From Arthrobacter sp. CAU 1506 (GTDB lineage: Bacteria > Actinomycetota > Actinomycetes > Actinomycetales > Micrococcaceae): a stretch of 64,000 nt of DNA. A program made the position numbers and the translations under genes. Numbering within the stretch: position 1 is the first letter of the stretch; the number at the start of each line of letters is the position of its first letter. Positions 45,398 to 53,261 of this stretch are shown piece by piece. The stretch lies in NCBI RefSeq assembly GCF_005047635.1, contig NZ_SUKC01000009.1, positions 124,001-188,000 on the forward strand. Reading direction: 5' to 3'. Below the pieces are notes generated by a model. The model had not been told where the DNA came from. It did no database searches and worked only from the letters and a program-made list of their open reading frames with translations.

Positions 45398-46063
45398 TCA
45401 ACCCAGACCGGTGACCCGCATGGTCAGGTTCAGCCGGCCTCCGGTCAAGCCGCAGGCTGGGTCGGCGGTGGCCGGGTAGATCCGGGGCACGCCGTGGTAG
45501 GCGAACCGGGCCGGTCCGCCGAAGACAAACAGGTCCCCGGAGTGCATCCGGATATCGGTGTAGGGCTTGGTCCGGGTCTCAGTGTTGCCGAAGCGGAACA
45601 GGCAGTCGTCGCCGATGCTGAGCGAGACCACCGGGGCGCCCGACTGCTCGTCCTTGTCCTGGTGCATGCCCATCTTGGCGGTGTCGTCGTAGAAGTTGAT
45701 CAGCGCGGTGTCCGGCTTGTAGTCGCGGCCCGCGGACGGGTCCTGGTACGCCTCCGCGAGTGCCCGCCGGCCCCAGTCGGCCAGCCAGCCGGGGAAGTCC
45801 AGCACTCGTTGGCCGTTCACGTCGTCGGCCGTGCGGGTGTACTTGTAGGGGGCCCAGTGCCAGCCCAAGCACAGCGTCCGCACGCTCATCTCGTGGCCGC
45901 CCGGCAGTTTTGCGGCGCGGTAGGGGACCGGCCCGCGGCCGAATTCGCGGCAGGCTTCGACCAGTTCGCGCTGCTGCTCCACGGTGAGCCAGCCCGGCAC
46001 GTGCACTGCGCCGGGTGCGATCTCGCGCGGGCCGGCCGGAGCGTCACCGAACAGGGTGCTCAT
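45398..46063 (-). CDS. alkB: Alpha-ketoglutarate-dependent DNA demethylase AlkB
   Basis: A 221-residue Fe(II)/2-oxoglutarate dioxygenase that directly reverses 1-methyladenine and 3-methylcytosine damage. Iron ligands are His134 and Asp136 (GMHQDKDE) and His190 (FAYHGVPRI); 2OG-binding arginines are in the C-terminal RLNLTMR (Arg210, Arg216). LINFYDDTAKMGMH is the family signature. The start ATG at 46063 overlaps the ogt stop by 4 bp, so it is translationally coupled to ogt and, through it, to the sigma factor. Confidence 0.95.
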   Translation of the reverse strand: MSTLFGDAPAGPREIAPGAVHVPGWLTVEQQRELVEACREFGRGPVPYRAAKLPGGHEMSVRTLCLGWHWAPYKYTRTADDVNGQRVLDFPGWLADWGRRALAEAYQDPSAGRDYKPDTALINFYDDTAKMGMHQDKDEQSGAPVVSLSIGDDCLFRFGNTETRTKPYTDIRMHSGDLFVFGGPARFAYHGVPRIYPATADPACGLTGGRLNLTMRVTGLG

Positions 46064-46692
46064 GCCGCGGACTCCAGCCCCAGCAGGTAGGCCTTGGCCT
46101 CGGGCCCGCCCAGATATCCGCCGAAGGCGCCGTCCGAGCGCAGCACCCGGTGGCAGGGCACAACGACGGGCAGCGGGTTGGTGGCGCAGGCGCTGCCCAC
46201 GGCGCGCACGGCTTTGGGATTCCCGACGGCGGCGGCCACCTGGGCATAGCTCTCGGTGCGGCCGTAGGGAATTGCGGGCAGGTGGTGGAGCACCTCCGCG
46301 CGGAATCCTTTGGACAGCCGCCGATCCAACGGCAGGTCGAAGACGCGCCGTCGGCCCGCGAAGTATTCGTCCAACTGGCGGACCGCCGACTCCAGCCGGA
46401 CCGGAGAACGCAGGATGCGGGGACTGACCGTTTCCGCCAGGCCGGCGAGCACATGTTCGTGGTGCTCGCTGGCAAAGGCCACACGGACCAGGCCCTGCTC
46501 CGTGGCGACCAGCAGCAGCGTCCCGACCGGCGTGTCGGTGGTGGTGAAGACCAGGTCGAGGATGCCGGTAGCCGCCGCCTCCTGCTCCAGCCGGTGATGC
46601 AGCCGCTCCAGCTGCTCCGGGTCCAGGCGGGTCAGCAGGTCCAGCTCGGGTCCGGCACCCGTGTCCTGGGCAGCGGGATTCTCGGCAGTCAT
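46060..46692 (-). CDS. ogt: O6-methylguanine-DNA methyltransferase (Ogt-type) with N-terminal extension
   Basis: A 210-residue suicide methyltransferase. The C-terminal domain has IPYGRTESYAQVAAAVGNPKAVRAVG and active-site VVPCHRV with Cys180. The fold starts about residue 43 (LDLVFTTTDTPVGTLLLVA). Before it is a charged helical extension (LTRLDPEQLERLHHRLEQEA) not needed for the methyltransferase fold. It is coupled by 4-bp overlaps to the upstream sigma factor and downstream alkB. The extension could contact the sigma factor (speculative). Confidence 0.92.
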   Translation of the reverse strand: MTAENPAAQDTGAGPELDLLTRLDPEQLERLHHRLEQEAAATGILDLVFTTTDTPVGTLLLVATEQGLVRVAFASEHHEHVLAGLAETVSPRILRSPVRLESAVRQLDEYFAGRRRVFDLPLDRRLSKGFRAEVLHHLPAIPYGRTESYAQVAAAVGNPKAVRAVGSACATNPLPVVVPCHRVLRSDGAFGGYLGGPEAKAYLLGLESAA

Positions 46693-47213
46693 CGGATTGC
46701 TCCTTCGCTTGCATCGGGTGCGGCAACATCCGCGGCCGGCTGCTGGCCACGCCGGTAGAACGCCCGCAGTTTGGCCATGCCGTCCGCGGCCGCGCGGCGG
46801 ACTGCAGCCGTGGTGGAACCGGTCAGCTCGGCCGCTTCGGCGTACGGCAGCCCGGCCAGATAATGCAGTGCGACGGCTTCGCGCTGCCGCAGCGGCAGGG
46901 CCGCGACGGCCTGGCGCAGTTCGTCGTCGTCGTTTCCGGGAATGCCCAGCAACGACGGGGATTCGGGCAGCTGATCGGTGGGCACCGGGGTCCGGGCCCG
47001 CCGCCGGACCACGTCGATGGCCTTGCGGTGGGCAATGGTGACCAGCCAGGCCTCGTGGTTCGCGTCCCACGGCAGCTCCGGATAGGCCCTGAGCGCAGAG
47101 AGAAAGGCTTCGGACCACGCGTCGTCGGCATCCGGTCCGGGACCCAGCACAGCTCGGCAGACACGCAGCACGGTGGGGCCATGGTCAGCGACCAGCTGCT
47201 CGAAGGGTTTCAT
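46689..47213 (-). CDS. ECF-like sigma-70 family RNA polymerase sigma factor
   Basis: A 174-residue sigma factor with only regions 2 and 4. Region 2 (about 8-75) has GPDADDAWSEAFLSALRAYPELPW and AWLVTIAHRKAIDVVRRRAR. Region 4 (about 100-155) has VAALPLRQREAVALHYLAGLPYAEAAELTGSTTAAVRRAAADG. The start is ATG at 47213 (AGGG seven bases upstream) rather than GTG at 47219. The ATGA overlap with ogt couples it to alkylation repair. No anti-sigma gene is adjacent. Confidence 0.9.
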   Translation of the reverse strand: MKPFEQLVADHGPTVLRVCRAVLGPGPDADDAWSEAFLSALRAYPELPWDANHEAWLVTIAHRKAIDVVRRRARTPVPTDQLPESPSLLGIPGNDDDELRQAVAALPLRQREAVALHYLAGLPYAEAAELTGSTTAAVRRAAADGMAKLRAFYRRGQQPAADVAAPDASEGAIR

Positions 47214-47262
47214 CCGCACACCCTGTAGACGGCGGCCGGGCGGGCTGCGTGAGGGGTTCGCA

Positions 47263-47763
47263 TCAGAAAAGTTTGCCGGCTTTCACTTCGGCCGGCTCCT
47301 CCAGCTCCAGCAGGAACCGCTTGCGTTCCAGCCCGCCGGCATAGCCCACCAACGAGCCGTCCGCGCCCACCACCCGGTGGCACGGCACCACGATGGAGAT
47401 CGGGTTCTTGCCGTTGGCGTGGCCCACCGCCTGGGCCAAATGGACATCGCCCAGCGCTGCGGCCAACTGCCCGTAGGAACGGGTCTGCCCGTACGGGATT
47501 TCCCGCAGCAGCGCCCACACGCTCAGCTTGAAGGGATCGCCTTTCGGTGCCAGCGGGAGGTCGAAGTCACGGCGCTGGCCGGCGAAATACTCCGCCAGCT
47601 GTTCGGCGACCGCTTCGAAGCCGGCGGCGGTGCGCTCACCGAACGTCGCCGTGTCCGGCATCCGCTTGTGGCTGGGGAAGTAGAGCGCGGTCAGCGAACC
47701 GTCCTCGGCGACGGCCGTCAGCTCCCCGAGCGGGGTATCGATGAGGGTGTGCACGCGGGTCAT
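47263..47763 (-). CDS. ogt: Second methylated-DNA-[protein]-cysteine methyltransferase
   Basis: A 166-residue O6-alkylguanine transferase of standard length. IDTPLGELTAVAEDGSLTALYFPSHK opens the N-terminal domain. FKLSVWALLREIPYGQTRSYGQLAAALG and VVPCHRVVGADGSLVGYAGGLERKRFLLELE form the active domain with Cys128. SD AGGAG six bases before the ATG. It lies upstream of the sigma-ogt-alkB unit with a 49-bp gap and may be its first gene or a separate unit. Two transferases in one island suggests non-identical roles. Confidence 0.93.
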   Translation of the reverse strand: MTRVHTLIDTPLGELTAVAEDGSLTALYFPSHKRMPDTATFGERTAAGFEAVAEQLAEYFAGQRRDFDLPLAPKGDPFKLSVWALLREIPYGQTRSYGQLAAALGDVHLAQAVGHANGKNPISIVVPCHRVVGADGSLVGYAGGLERKRFLLELEEPAEVKAGKLF

Positions 47764-47856
47764 AGCGCTCCTTCGTCCGCTTCCATTCTCTCCTCTGCAG
47801 ACGTTCCCGCGCGCTGGAACGTGAGGTCCCCGGTTCTCTTTTCTTGCCGGCTGGAG

Positions 47857-48021
47857 TTACGGCGCGCCTTGTTCGGCCTGCCGCCGTGCAGCGGCGTCCC
47901 GGAGTTCGGCATTCTTCAAGCGCAGGAAACTGATCAGCAGGACCAGCACCCACACCACCAGCACGGCCATACCGATCAGGAAGACCACGTACAACACCCC
48001 GAGTGTGGAAAACAACGCCAT
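47857..48021 (-). CDS. Small single-span membrane protein, 54 residues
   Basis: Reading leftward from ATG at 48021 gives MALFSTLGVLYVVFLIGMAV, a continuing hydrophobic segment to about residue 33 (LVVWVLVLLISFL), then a charged tail RLKNAELRDAAARRQ and EQGAP before TAA at 47857-47859. GGGACGGGG lies just upstream as SD. The clean hydrophobic helix plus positive tail argues for a real gene (N-out/C-in by the positive-inside rule). Function unknown. It sits between the alkylation-repair island and the divergent MarR gene. Confidence 0.65.
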   Translation of the reverse strand: MALFSTLGVLYVVFLIGMAVLVVWVLVLLISFLRLKNAELRDAAARRQAEQGAP

Positions 48022-48160
48022 GCCCCGTCCCTGCTTGCCCAGCCCCGCCCGATGCGGGGGAATCCGGGCCAGCCTACCGGCGAACAGCCCCCGGAGCGGG
48101 CGGACACACCAGTCCCCGCGGGCGCCGGGCGGGGTCCAACTTGCTTCAGAGAGCTAATAG

Positions 48161-48173
48161 TTAGACCATCTAA
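48161..48173. promoter_or_regulatory. Short inverted repeat at the marR start, candidate operator
   Basis: TTAGA-CCA-TCTAA is a perfect 5-bp inverted repeat ending 2 bp before the MarR-gene ATG. MarR proteins commonly bind short AT-rich palindromes over their own promoter. No SD separates it from the ATG, so the mRNA may be leaderless. Confidence 0.5.
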
Positions 48174-48175
48174 GT

Positions 48176-48640
48176 ATGCAGGATGAACAACTTGAGCTGT
48201 CCCGGCAACTCCGGCCGCTGCTGACCCGGATCTACCAGATGGTCCGCCGGCGCAGTCCGGGCTGGGACGTGACGGCAGCCCAGTCCTCGGTGCTCACCAC
48301 ACTGATGGACAAAGGAAAACTGCGGATGGGCGAGCTGGCCGCGCTGGAAGGCGTGAAGATGCCGACCGCTACCAGTGTGGTGGCCGGGCTGGTCCGGATC
48401 GGGCTGGTGGAGCGGCAGGCCGATCCGAATGACCGGCGCCGTGTCCTGGTGGACCTGACCTCCGACGGGCGCTCGCAGATTGCTGCGCTCGCCGCCGAAC
48501 GGGACCGCGAATTCGCCCGCCTGCTGGCAGACCTCGGACCCGAAGACCGGACCCTGCTGGAGGCGGCCGCACCGGCGATGTCCAGGCTGCTGGCGGTGGA
48601 AGCAGCAAACGCGCTGCCGGCTGAAGAATTAGGAGAGTAA
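48176..48640 (+). CDS. MarR-family transcriptional regulator
   Basis: A 154-residue winged-helix regulator. AQSSVLTTLMDKGKLRMGELAAL and MPTATSVVAGLVRIGLVERQADPNDRRRVLVDLTSDGR contain the recognition helix and beta-wing with the conserved DxRRxxV motif. It should repress itself and the MFS gene whose ATG is 3 bp after its stop. It has no SD; an inverted repeat overlaps the start region. The ligand is unknown, probably a drug or aromatic compound, as for most MarR-MFS pairs. Confidence 0.92.
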   Translation: MQDEQLELSRQLRPLLTRIYQMVRRRSPGWDVTAAQSSVLTTLMDKGKLRMGELAALEGVKMPTATSVVAGLVRIGLVERQADPNDRRRVLVDLTSDGRSQIAALAAERDREFARLLADLGPEDRTLLEAAAPAMSRLLAVEAANALPAEELGE

Positions 48641-48643
48641 ACC

Positions 48644-49879
48644 ATGACCAACGTTGCGGCACCGCAACAGCACGCCAAACTGGCTGACGCGCTCAAGGGC
48701 CAGCCGAAATCCGTCTGGGTGACGGCCTTCGCCGCGGTCATCGCCTTCATGGGGATTGGCCTGGTGGATCCCATCCTCAACGTGCTCACCGAGTCCTTGG
48801 GGGCCGAGCCTTCGCAAACCACGCTGCTCTTCGGGTCCTACCTCGGCGTGCAAGTGGTGGCCATGCTGCTCACCGGCATGATGTCCTACCGGTTCGGCGC
48901 CAAACGGACCCTGGTGGCCGGACTGGTGCTGATCGTCATCGCGGCCGGATTCTGCGCGGCGGCCGGCGACATCGAGACGCTGGTCTGGCTCCGCGCGCTC
49001 TGGGGCCTGGGCAACGCCTTCTTCATCGCCACCGCGCTCTCCGTGATTGTCGGAGCGGCCGCCGGCGGGCAGCAGGGAGCCATCCTGCTTTACGAAGCCG
49101 CATTGGGGGTCGGGCTGGCGATCGGACCGCTGCTCGGCGCCGTGCTGGGCAGCATCACCTGGCGCGGGCCGTTCGCGGGAACCGCCATCCTGATGGCCGT
49201 CGGCGCCATCCTCTGCGTCAGCATGCTGGAGAAGGACAAGGACAAGTCCCACCGGCAGCCGGTACGGCTGGTGGACCCGCTGCTGGCCCTGCGCAACCGC
49301 AACCTGCTGCTGACCTCGATCGGGTCCGCCTTCTACACCGCAGCCTTCTTCGCGATCATCGCCTGGGCCCCGTTCGTGCTGGACGAGGGTGCCCTGTTCA
49401 TTGGCTTCGTGTTCTTCGGCTGGGGCCTGTGCGTGGCCGTGTCCGGCGTGGTGCTGGCACCGAAGGTCGCCGGGTGGCTGGGGGAGCGCGGTGGGGCCAT
49501 CGCCGCCGTCGTGCTCTATGCGGTGATCCTGCTGGCCATGTCCACCGGCATCAAGTCCGTGGTGGTGGCCGGCGTGGTGGTCTCCGGCATTGTTTCCGGG
49601 GTGCTGAATACGCTCTTCACCGGCAGCGCGATGAGCGCCGGTTCCGGGCCGCGGGCCGTGAACAGCGCCGGTTACAACTTCCTGCGCTGGCTCGGCGGAG
49701 CCGCGTCGGCCATCCTGGTGGGGCATGTGGCCGAGTGGTTCGGCAACGTCTCCGCCCCGTTCTGGGCGGCGGCGGCCTGCAGCCTGGTCGCCGCCGGCAT
49801 GCTGCTACTGCGCAAGCGCGAAGCGCCCGCCGACCCGCACACCGTGCCCGCCGACGCTGCGGCGATCGGCGCAGACTAG
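48644..49879 (+). CDS. MFS drug-efflux-type transporter
   Basis: A 411-residue major facilitator with about 12 membrane segments. N-terminal VWVTAFAAVIAFMGIGLVDPILN, then GMMSYRFGAKRTLVAGLVL (MFS A-motif), and ALWGLGNAFFIATALSVIVG resemble DHA-family multidrug exporters. The loop between halves (EKDKDKSHRQPVRLVDPLLA) is short. SD TTAGGAGAGTAAACC. It is co-transcribed with marR (3-bp gap), indicating substrate-induced efflux. Substrate unknown. Confidence 0.9.
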   Translation: MTNVAAPQQHAKLADALKGQPKSVWVTAFAAVIAFMGIGLVDPILNVLTESLGAEPSQTTLLFGSYLGVQVVAMLLTGMMSYRFGAKRTLVAGLVLIVIAAGFCAAAGDIETLVWLRALWGLGNAFFIATALSVIVGAAAGGQQGAILLYEAALGVGLAIGPLLGAVLGSITWRGPFAGTAILMAVGAILCVSMLEKDKDKSHRQPVRLVDPLLALRNRNLLLTSIGSAFYTAAFFAIIAWAPFVLDEGALFIGFVFFGWGLCVAVSGVVLAPKVAGWLGERGGAIAAVVLYAVILLAMSTGIKSVVVAGVVVSGIVSGVLNTLFTGSAMSAGSGPRAVNSAGYNFLRWLGGAASAILVGHVAEWFGNVSAPFWAAAACSLVAAGMLLLRKREAPADPHTVPADAAAIGAD

Positions 49880-49883
49880 CGGA

Positions 49884-51320
49884 CTACGAGTCGAAGCCCA
49901 TGCCGGCCGCATCCATGGCTTTCAGCCAGGGTCCGCGGCGTCCCTGGTTGCGGTCGGCGCGGACCATGGCGGCGGTGGTGAGCTTGACGCCCAGCCAGGC
50001 GAGCGGCTCGGGCGGGAACGGCAGCGGCTTCTTCCGCACCAGCTGCAGCCGGGTGCGCTCGGTCGGCTGACCGGAGAGCAAATCCAGCATTACGTTGGCG
50101 CCGAAGCGCGAGGCTCCCACGCCCAGGCCGGTGAAGCCGGCACAGTAGGCCACCCGGCCGCCGTACGCGGTCTCGAAGAAGGAAAAGAACCGGCTGCAGG
50201 TGTCGATTGCGCCGCCCCAGGCATGGCTGAACCGGACGTCGGCCAGCTGCGGGAAGGTGGCGTAAAAATGGGCGGCGAGCCGGCGGAACGTTTCCGGGCG
50301 CTGGTCATGGCTGTGCTTCAGCGACCGGCCGTAATGGTAGACCGCGTCATACCCGCCGAACAACATCCGGTCCTGCCCCTGCGCGTCCGTGGTCAGCCGG
50401 TAGTAATGGAACCGGTTGTCGTTGTCCGAGATGCCGAACCGTTCCGCCCAGCCGAGGGCTTCGCGCTGCGCACCGGTCAGCGGCTCGGTCATCAGGGCGT
50501 AGTCGTAGACCGGGACGGTGTGCAGCCGGGTGCGCGCCAGCAGCGACGGGAAGGCGTTGGTCGCCAAGGCCACCCGGCCCGCGGCCACGGAGCCAAAGTC
50601 GGTGCGCAGCGCCAGCACCCCGGCCCGCCCTGCCACCGACCGCACCGGGGTGTGTTCATGGATTTCGACGCCGGCGCTCAGGCAGGCGTCGCGCAGCCCC
50701 CAGGCCAGTTTGGCCGGATGCACCATCGCCGTCCCCTGCCGGTCGCGCAGGCCGGCACGGTACGCCGATGAGGCGACCGCCCGCTGCACCGCGGACCGGT
50801 CCAGGAACTCCAAGGCCGGGTCTTCGGCGGCTTCTTCCTGAAGCCAGGCGACGTGGTGCTCTTCGGTGGCCACCGAGAGCGTCCCGGTCCGCTCGAAACC
50901 GGCGTCGATTCCGTACCGGGCCAAGGTCTGTTCGATCTCGTCCAGGTTCTGCAGACCCAGCTTGCCCAGCAGGTCGGTTTCCTCGGGGAGGTGTTTCTGC
51001 CCGTTCGCGCTGCCGTGGGTCAGGCTGGCCTCGCAGAATCCGCCGTTGCGGCCCGAAGCGGCCCAGCCGATCCGGTTGCCCTCCAGCAGCAGCACCGAGC
51101 GGTCGGGGTCACGTTCCTTGGCCAACAGTGCGGTCCACAATCCGGTGTAGCCGCCGCCGACCACCGCCAGGTCCGCGGTGACCGAACCCCGCAGCGGCGG
51201 CAGCGCCTCCGCGCGGGAAGGATCATCCAACCAGTACGGCGTGGGCGATGCCCCGGCCAGCGCCGCGTCGATCCGGGAGGCCGGGACTTCTCCTTCTGCC
51301 CGGTCGTAGAACGTTTTCAT
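49884..51320 (-). CDS. FAD-dependent oxidoreductase, DAO/PuuB-like
   Basis: A 478-residue DAO-family flavoenzyme. N-terminal YWLDDPSRAEALPPLRG precedes the FAD motif LAVVGGGYTGLWTALLAKE (about 53-71) and the signature GNRIGWAASGRNGGF. The C-terminal flavin motif is AGFTGLGVGASRFGA. This resembles gamma-glutamylputrescine oxidase and related amine oxidases; the amine substrate is not determined. Its ATG overlaps the stop of the upstream amidohydrolase (ATGA), so the two act in one pathway, perhaps oxidising an amine released by amide hydrolysis (inference). Confidence 0.87.
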   Translation of the reverse strand: MKTFYDRAEGEVPASRIDAALAGASPTPYWLDDPSRAEALPPLRGSVTADLAVVGGGYTGLWTALLAKERDPDRSVLLLEGNRIGWAASGRNGGFCEASLTHGSANGQKHLPEETDLLGKLGLQNLDEIEQTLARYGIDAGFERTGTLSVATEEHHVAWLQEEAAEDPALEFLDRSAVQRAVASSAYRAGLRDRQGTAMVHPAKLAWGLRDACLSAGVEIHEHTPVRSVAGRAGVLALRTDFGSVAAGRVALATNAFPSLLARTRLHTVPVYDYALMTEPLTGAQREALGWAERFGISDNDNRFHYYRLTTDAQGQDRMLFGGYDAVYHYGRSLKHSHDQRPETFRRLAAHFYATFPQLADVRFSHAWGGAIDTCSRFFSFFETAYGGRVAYCAGFTGLGVGASRFGANVMLDLLSGQPTERTRLQLVRKKPLPFPPEPLAWLGVKLTTAAMVRADRNQGRRGPWLKAMDAAGMGFDS

Positions 51321-53035
51321 GCCCGCACCGCCTGCCTCTCGAACACCGGTTCGCCAGCCACGAACGTCAGGTCCGTGCCGACGGTGTGCAGCTCCGCCGC
51401 CGGCAGGCTGAACGGATTGCGGTCCAGCACCACCAGATCGGCCGGCGCTCCGGGAGCGATCCGGCCGCCGCCGTCATGGCGGTTCAGCCAGGCCGAGCCC
51501 GACGTGTAGGCGGCCAGCGCCGCCTCCAGGGTCAGCGCCTCGCCCGGCAGCAACGGGCTGTCCGAGCCGTCGTCGGGGTGGCTGCGGTTGACCGCCACAT
51601 GGATGGCCTGCCACGGGTCAGGTGTGGAGACGGGCCAGTCGGAGCCCATCGCCAGCCGGGCGCCGGATGCCGCCAGCGAACGGAAAGGATACTGCCAGCC
51701 GGCGCGCTCCGGGCCGATCAACGGCACGGTCAACTCGCGCATTTGTGCGTCATTACAGGCCCAGAGTGCCTGCAGGTTCGCGGTGACGTCCAGTTCGCCA
51801 AAGCGGGGCACGTCGGCAGGGTGGATGATCTGCAGGTGCGCCATGTGGTGGCGCCCGGCGCCGCGGCCGTTGGCACGGCGGGCGCGCGCGACGGCGTCCA
51901 GCCCGTCGCGCACCGCGCGGTCGCCGATCACGTGGAGATGCAGGTCGAATCCGGCCGCGTCCAGTGCCGCCGTCACTGCCAGCAGCACCTCCTTGGACAG
52001 GTAGGTCAGCCCTCGGTCCGCGCCGGCGGAGGCACCGCCGTCGTTCCCCGCCATGCCCTCACAGGCGCACGGTGTCAGGTAGGGCTCGAGCATTGCCGCT
52101 GTCCGGTTCTCCGGCACACCGTCCACCATGATTTTGGCGCTGGTGGTGCGGAAGCCGGCGGCTGCGTTCTGCTCCCGGCGCGCGATGAACTCGGCCACCA
52201 GCTCCGGGACCGATTCCACCGTGGTGGACCGCGGCACCCAGAGTGCTCCGGCGGCTCGGCCGGTGAGCAGGCCCTGGTCCAGCAGCATCCGGTAGGCGGC
52301 GCTGGCCTCGGGATAACCGGCGTAGTCGCCCAGGATCGCCTCCTGCCAGCCGGTCACGCCCACCGAGTGCAGGTAGCGCTGGGCTTCCAGCAGGCCGGCC
52401 CGCATTTCCTCCACGGTGGCGCGCGGGATGGCCCGGTTCACCAGGTCCATGGCGCCCTCATGCAGCGTCCCGCTCGGATAGCCGTTGGCCTCGCGCTCCA
52501 GCAGCCCGTCCGCCGGGTCGGGGGTTGAGGCGTCGATGCCGGCCAGTTCCAAGGCCTTGCTGTTGACCCACGCACTGTGGTGGTCCGCATTGACCAGATA
52601 GGCCGGCCGGTCCGGAACCACCGCGTCCAGCACCTGGCGGGTGGGATAGCCGCCCGGGAAGTCCGCCTTGTGCCAGCCGCCGCCGGTGATCCAGGCACTG
52701 CCTGATGCGGCGGCGCCGGATCCGGCGTCGCCTGATCCGGCGGAGGCGGCGATCTGGGCCAGCACGGCATCGGCTCCGACGCACTGGGACAGGTCGCAGC
52801 CCAGCCGTTCCAGCCCGGCCATCACCGCGTGCACGTGGGCATCGGTAAAGCCCGGTGCCAGCAGACGGCCATTCAGGTCGACGGCCGTGGTGTGCGGCCC
52901 CGCGGCCGCCCGGACTTCCGCCTCGGTCCCCACCGCGGTGACCACGCCGTCCCGGACGGCGACGGCCGTGGCTGAAGGATGCAGGCGCAGGCCATCGAAG
53001 ATCCTGCCGGAGTGGAAAATCCAACCTGCCACCAT
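51317..53035 (-). CDS. YtcJ-like amidohydrolase
   Basis: A 572-residue metal-dependent hydrolase of the amidohydrolase superfamily. The HxH motif is in APGFTDAHVHAVMAGL, the later ligands are in FDLHLHVIGDRAVRDGL and AHLQIIHPAD, and the last Asp is in RLAMGSDWPVSTPDP; this set is typical of YtcJ/NfdA-like enzymes. A Gly/Ser/Ala stretch (SAGSGDAGSGAAASGSAW, about 105-122) is a low-complexity insertion. SD ACAGGAGCGGCC precedes ATG 53035. Substrate (amide, formamide or carbamate) unknown. Coupled to the DAO gene. Confidence 0.87.
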   Translation of the reverse strand: MVAGWIFHSGRIFDGLRLHPSATAVAVRDGVVTAVGTEAEVRAAAGPHTTAVDLNGRLLAPGFTDAHVHAVMAGLERLGCDLSQCVGADAVLAQIAASAGSGDAGSGAAASGSAWITGGGWHKADFPGGYPTRQVLDAVVPDRPAYLVNADHHSAWVNSKALELAGIDASTPDPADGLLEREANGYPSGTLHEGAMDLVNRAIPRATVEEMRAGLLEAQRYLHSVGVTGWQEAILGDYAGYPEASAAYRMLLDQGLLTGRAAGALWVPRSTTVESVPELVAEFIARREQNAAAGFRTTSAKIMVDGVPENRTAAMLEPYLTPCACEGMAGNDGGASAGADRGLTYLSKEVLLAVTAALDAAGFDLHLHVIGDRAVRDGLDAVARARRANGRGAGRHHMAHLQIIHPADVPRFGELDVTANLQALWACNDAQMRELTVPLIGPERAGWQYPFRSLAASGARLAMGSDWPVSTPDPWQAIHVAVNRSHPDDGSDSPLLPGEALTLEAALAAYTSGSAWLNRHDGGGRIAPGAPADLVVLDRNPFSLPAAELHTVGTDLTFVAGEPVFERQAVRA

Positions 53036-53210
53036 GGCCGCTCCTGTCGCCCCGGCGTCTGCCGGAAATGAACGAGTTTCACTTATGACACAGGGGGCCG
53101 CGGACTTTGTCAACGGTTTTGGTCCGACTCCTTCTGCACGGGCTGCGCGGACAGTGCCGAAGCGCCGTCGTCGAAATACGCAACAAAGTAGTTGCTTATT
53201 CCAACTGAGC

Positions 53211-53229
53211 ATAGGCTACCCTTACTTCT
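53211..53229 (+). promoter_or_regulatory. Candidate DtxR/IdeR-type iron box
   Basis: ATAGGCTACCCTTACTTCT matches the 19-bp TTAGGTTAGSCTAACCTAA consensus at 12 positions by eye, the left half being better. It lies about 33 bp before the siderophore-binding protein start, where an iron-dependent repressor would act. Binding is unproven. Confidence 0.4.
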
Positions 53230-53261
53230 GTTCGTTCCCTTTGATTCGAGGAGGCCCCACG

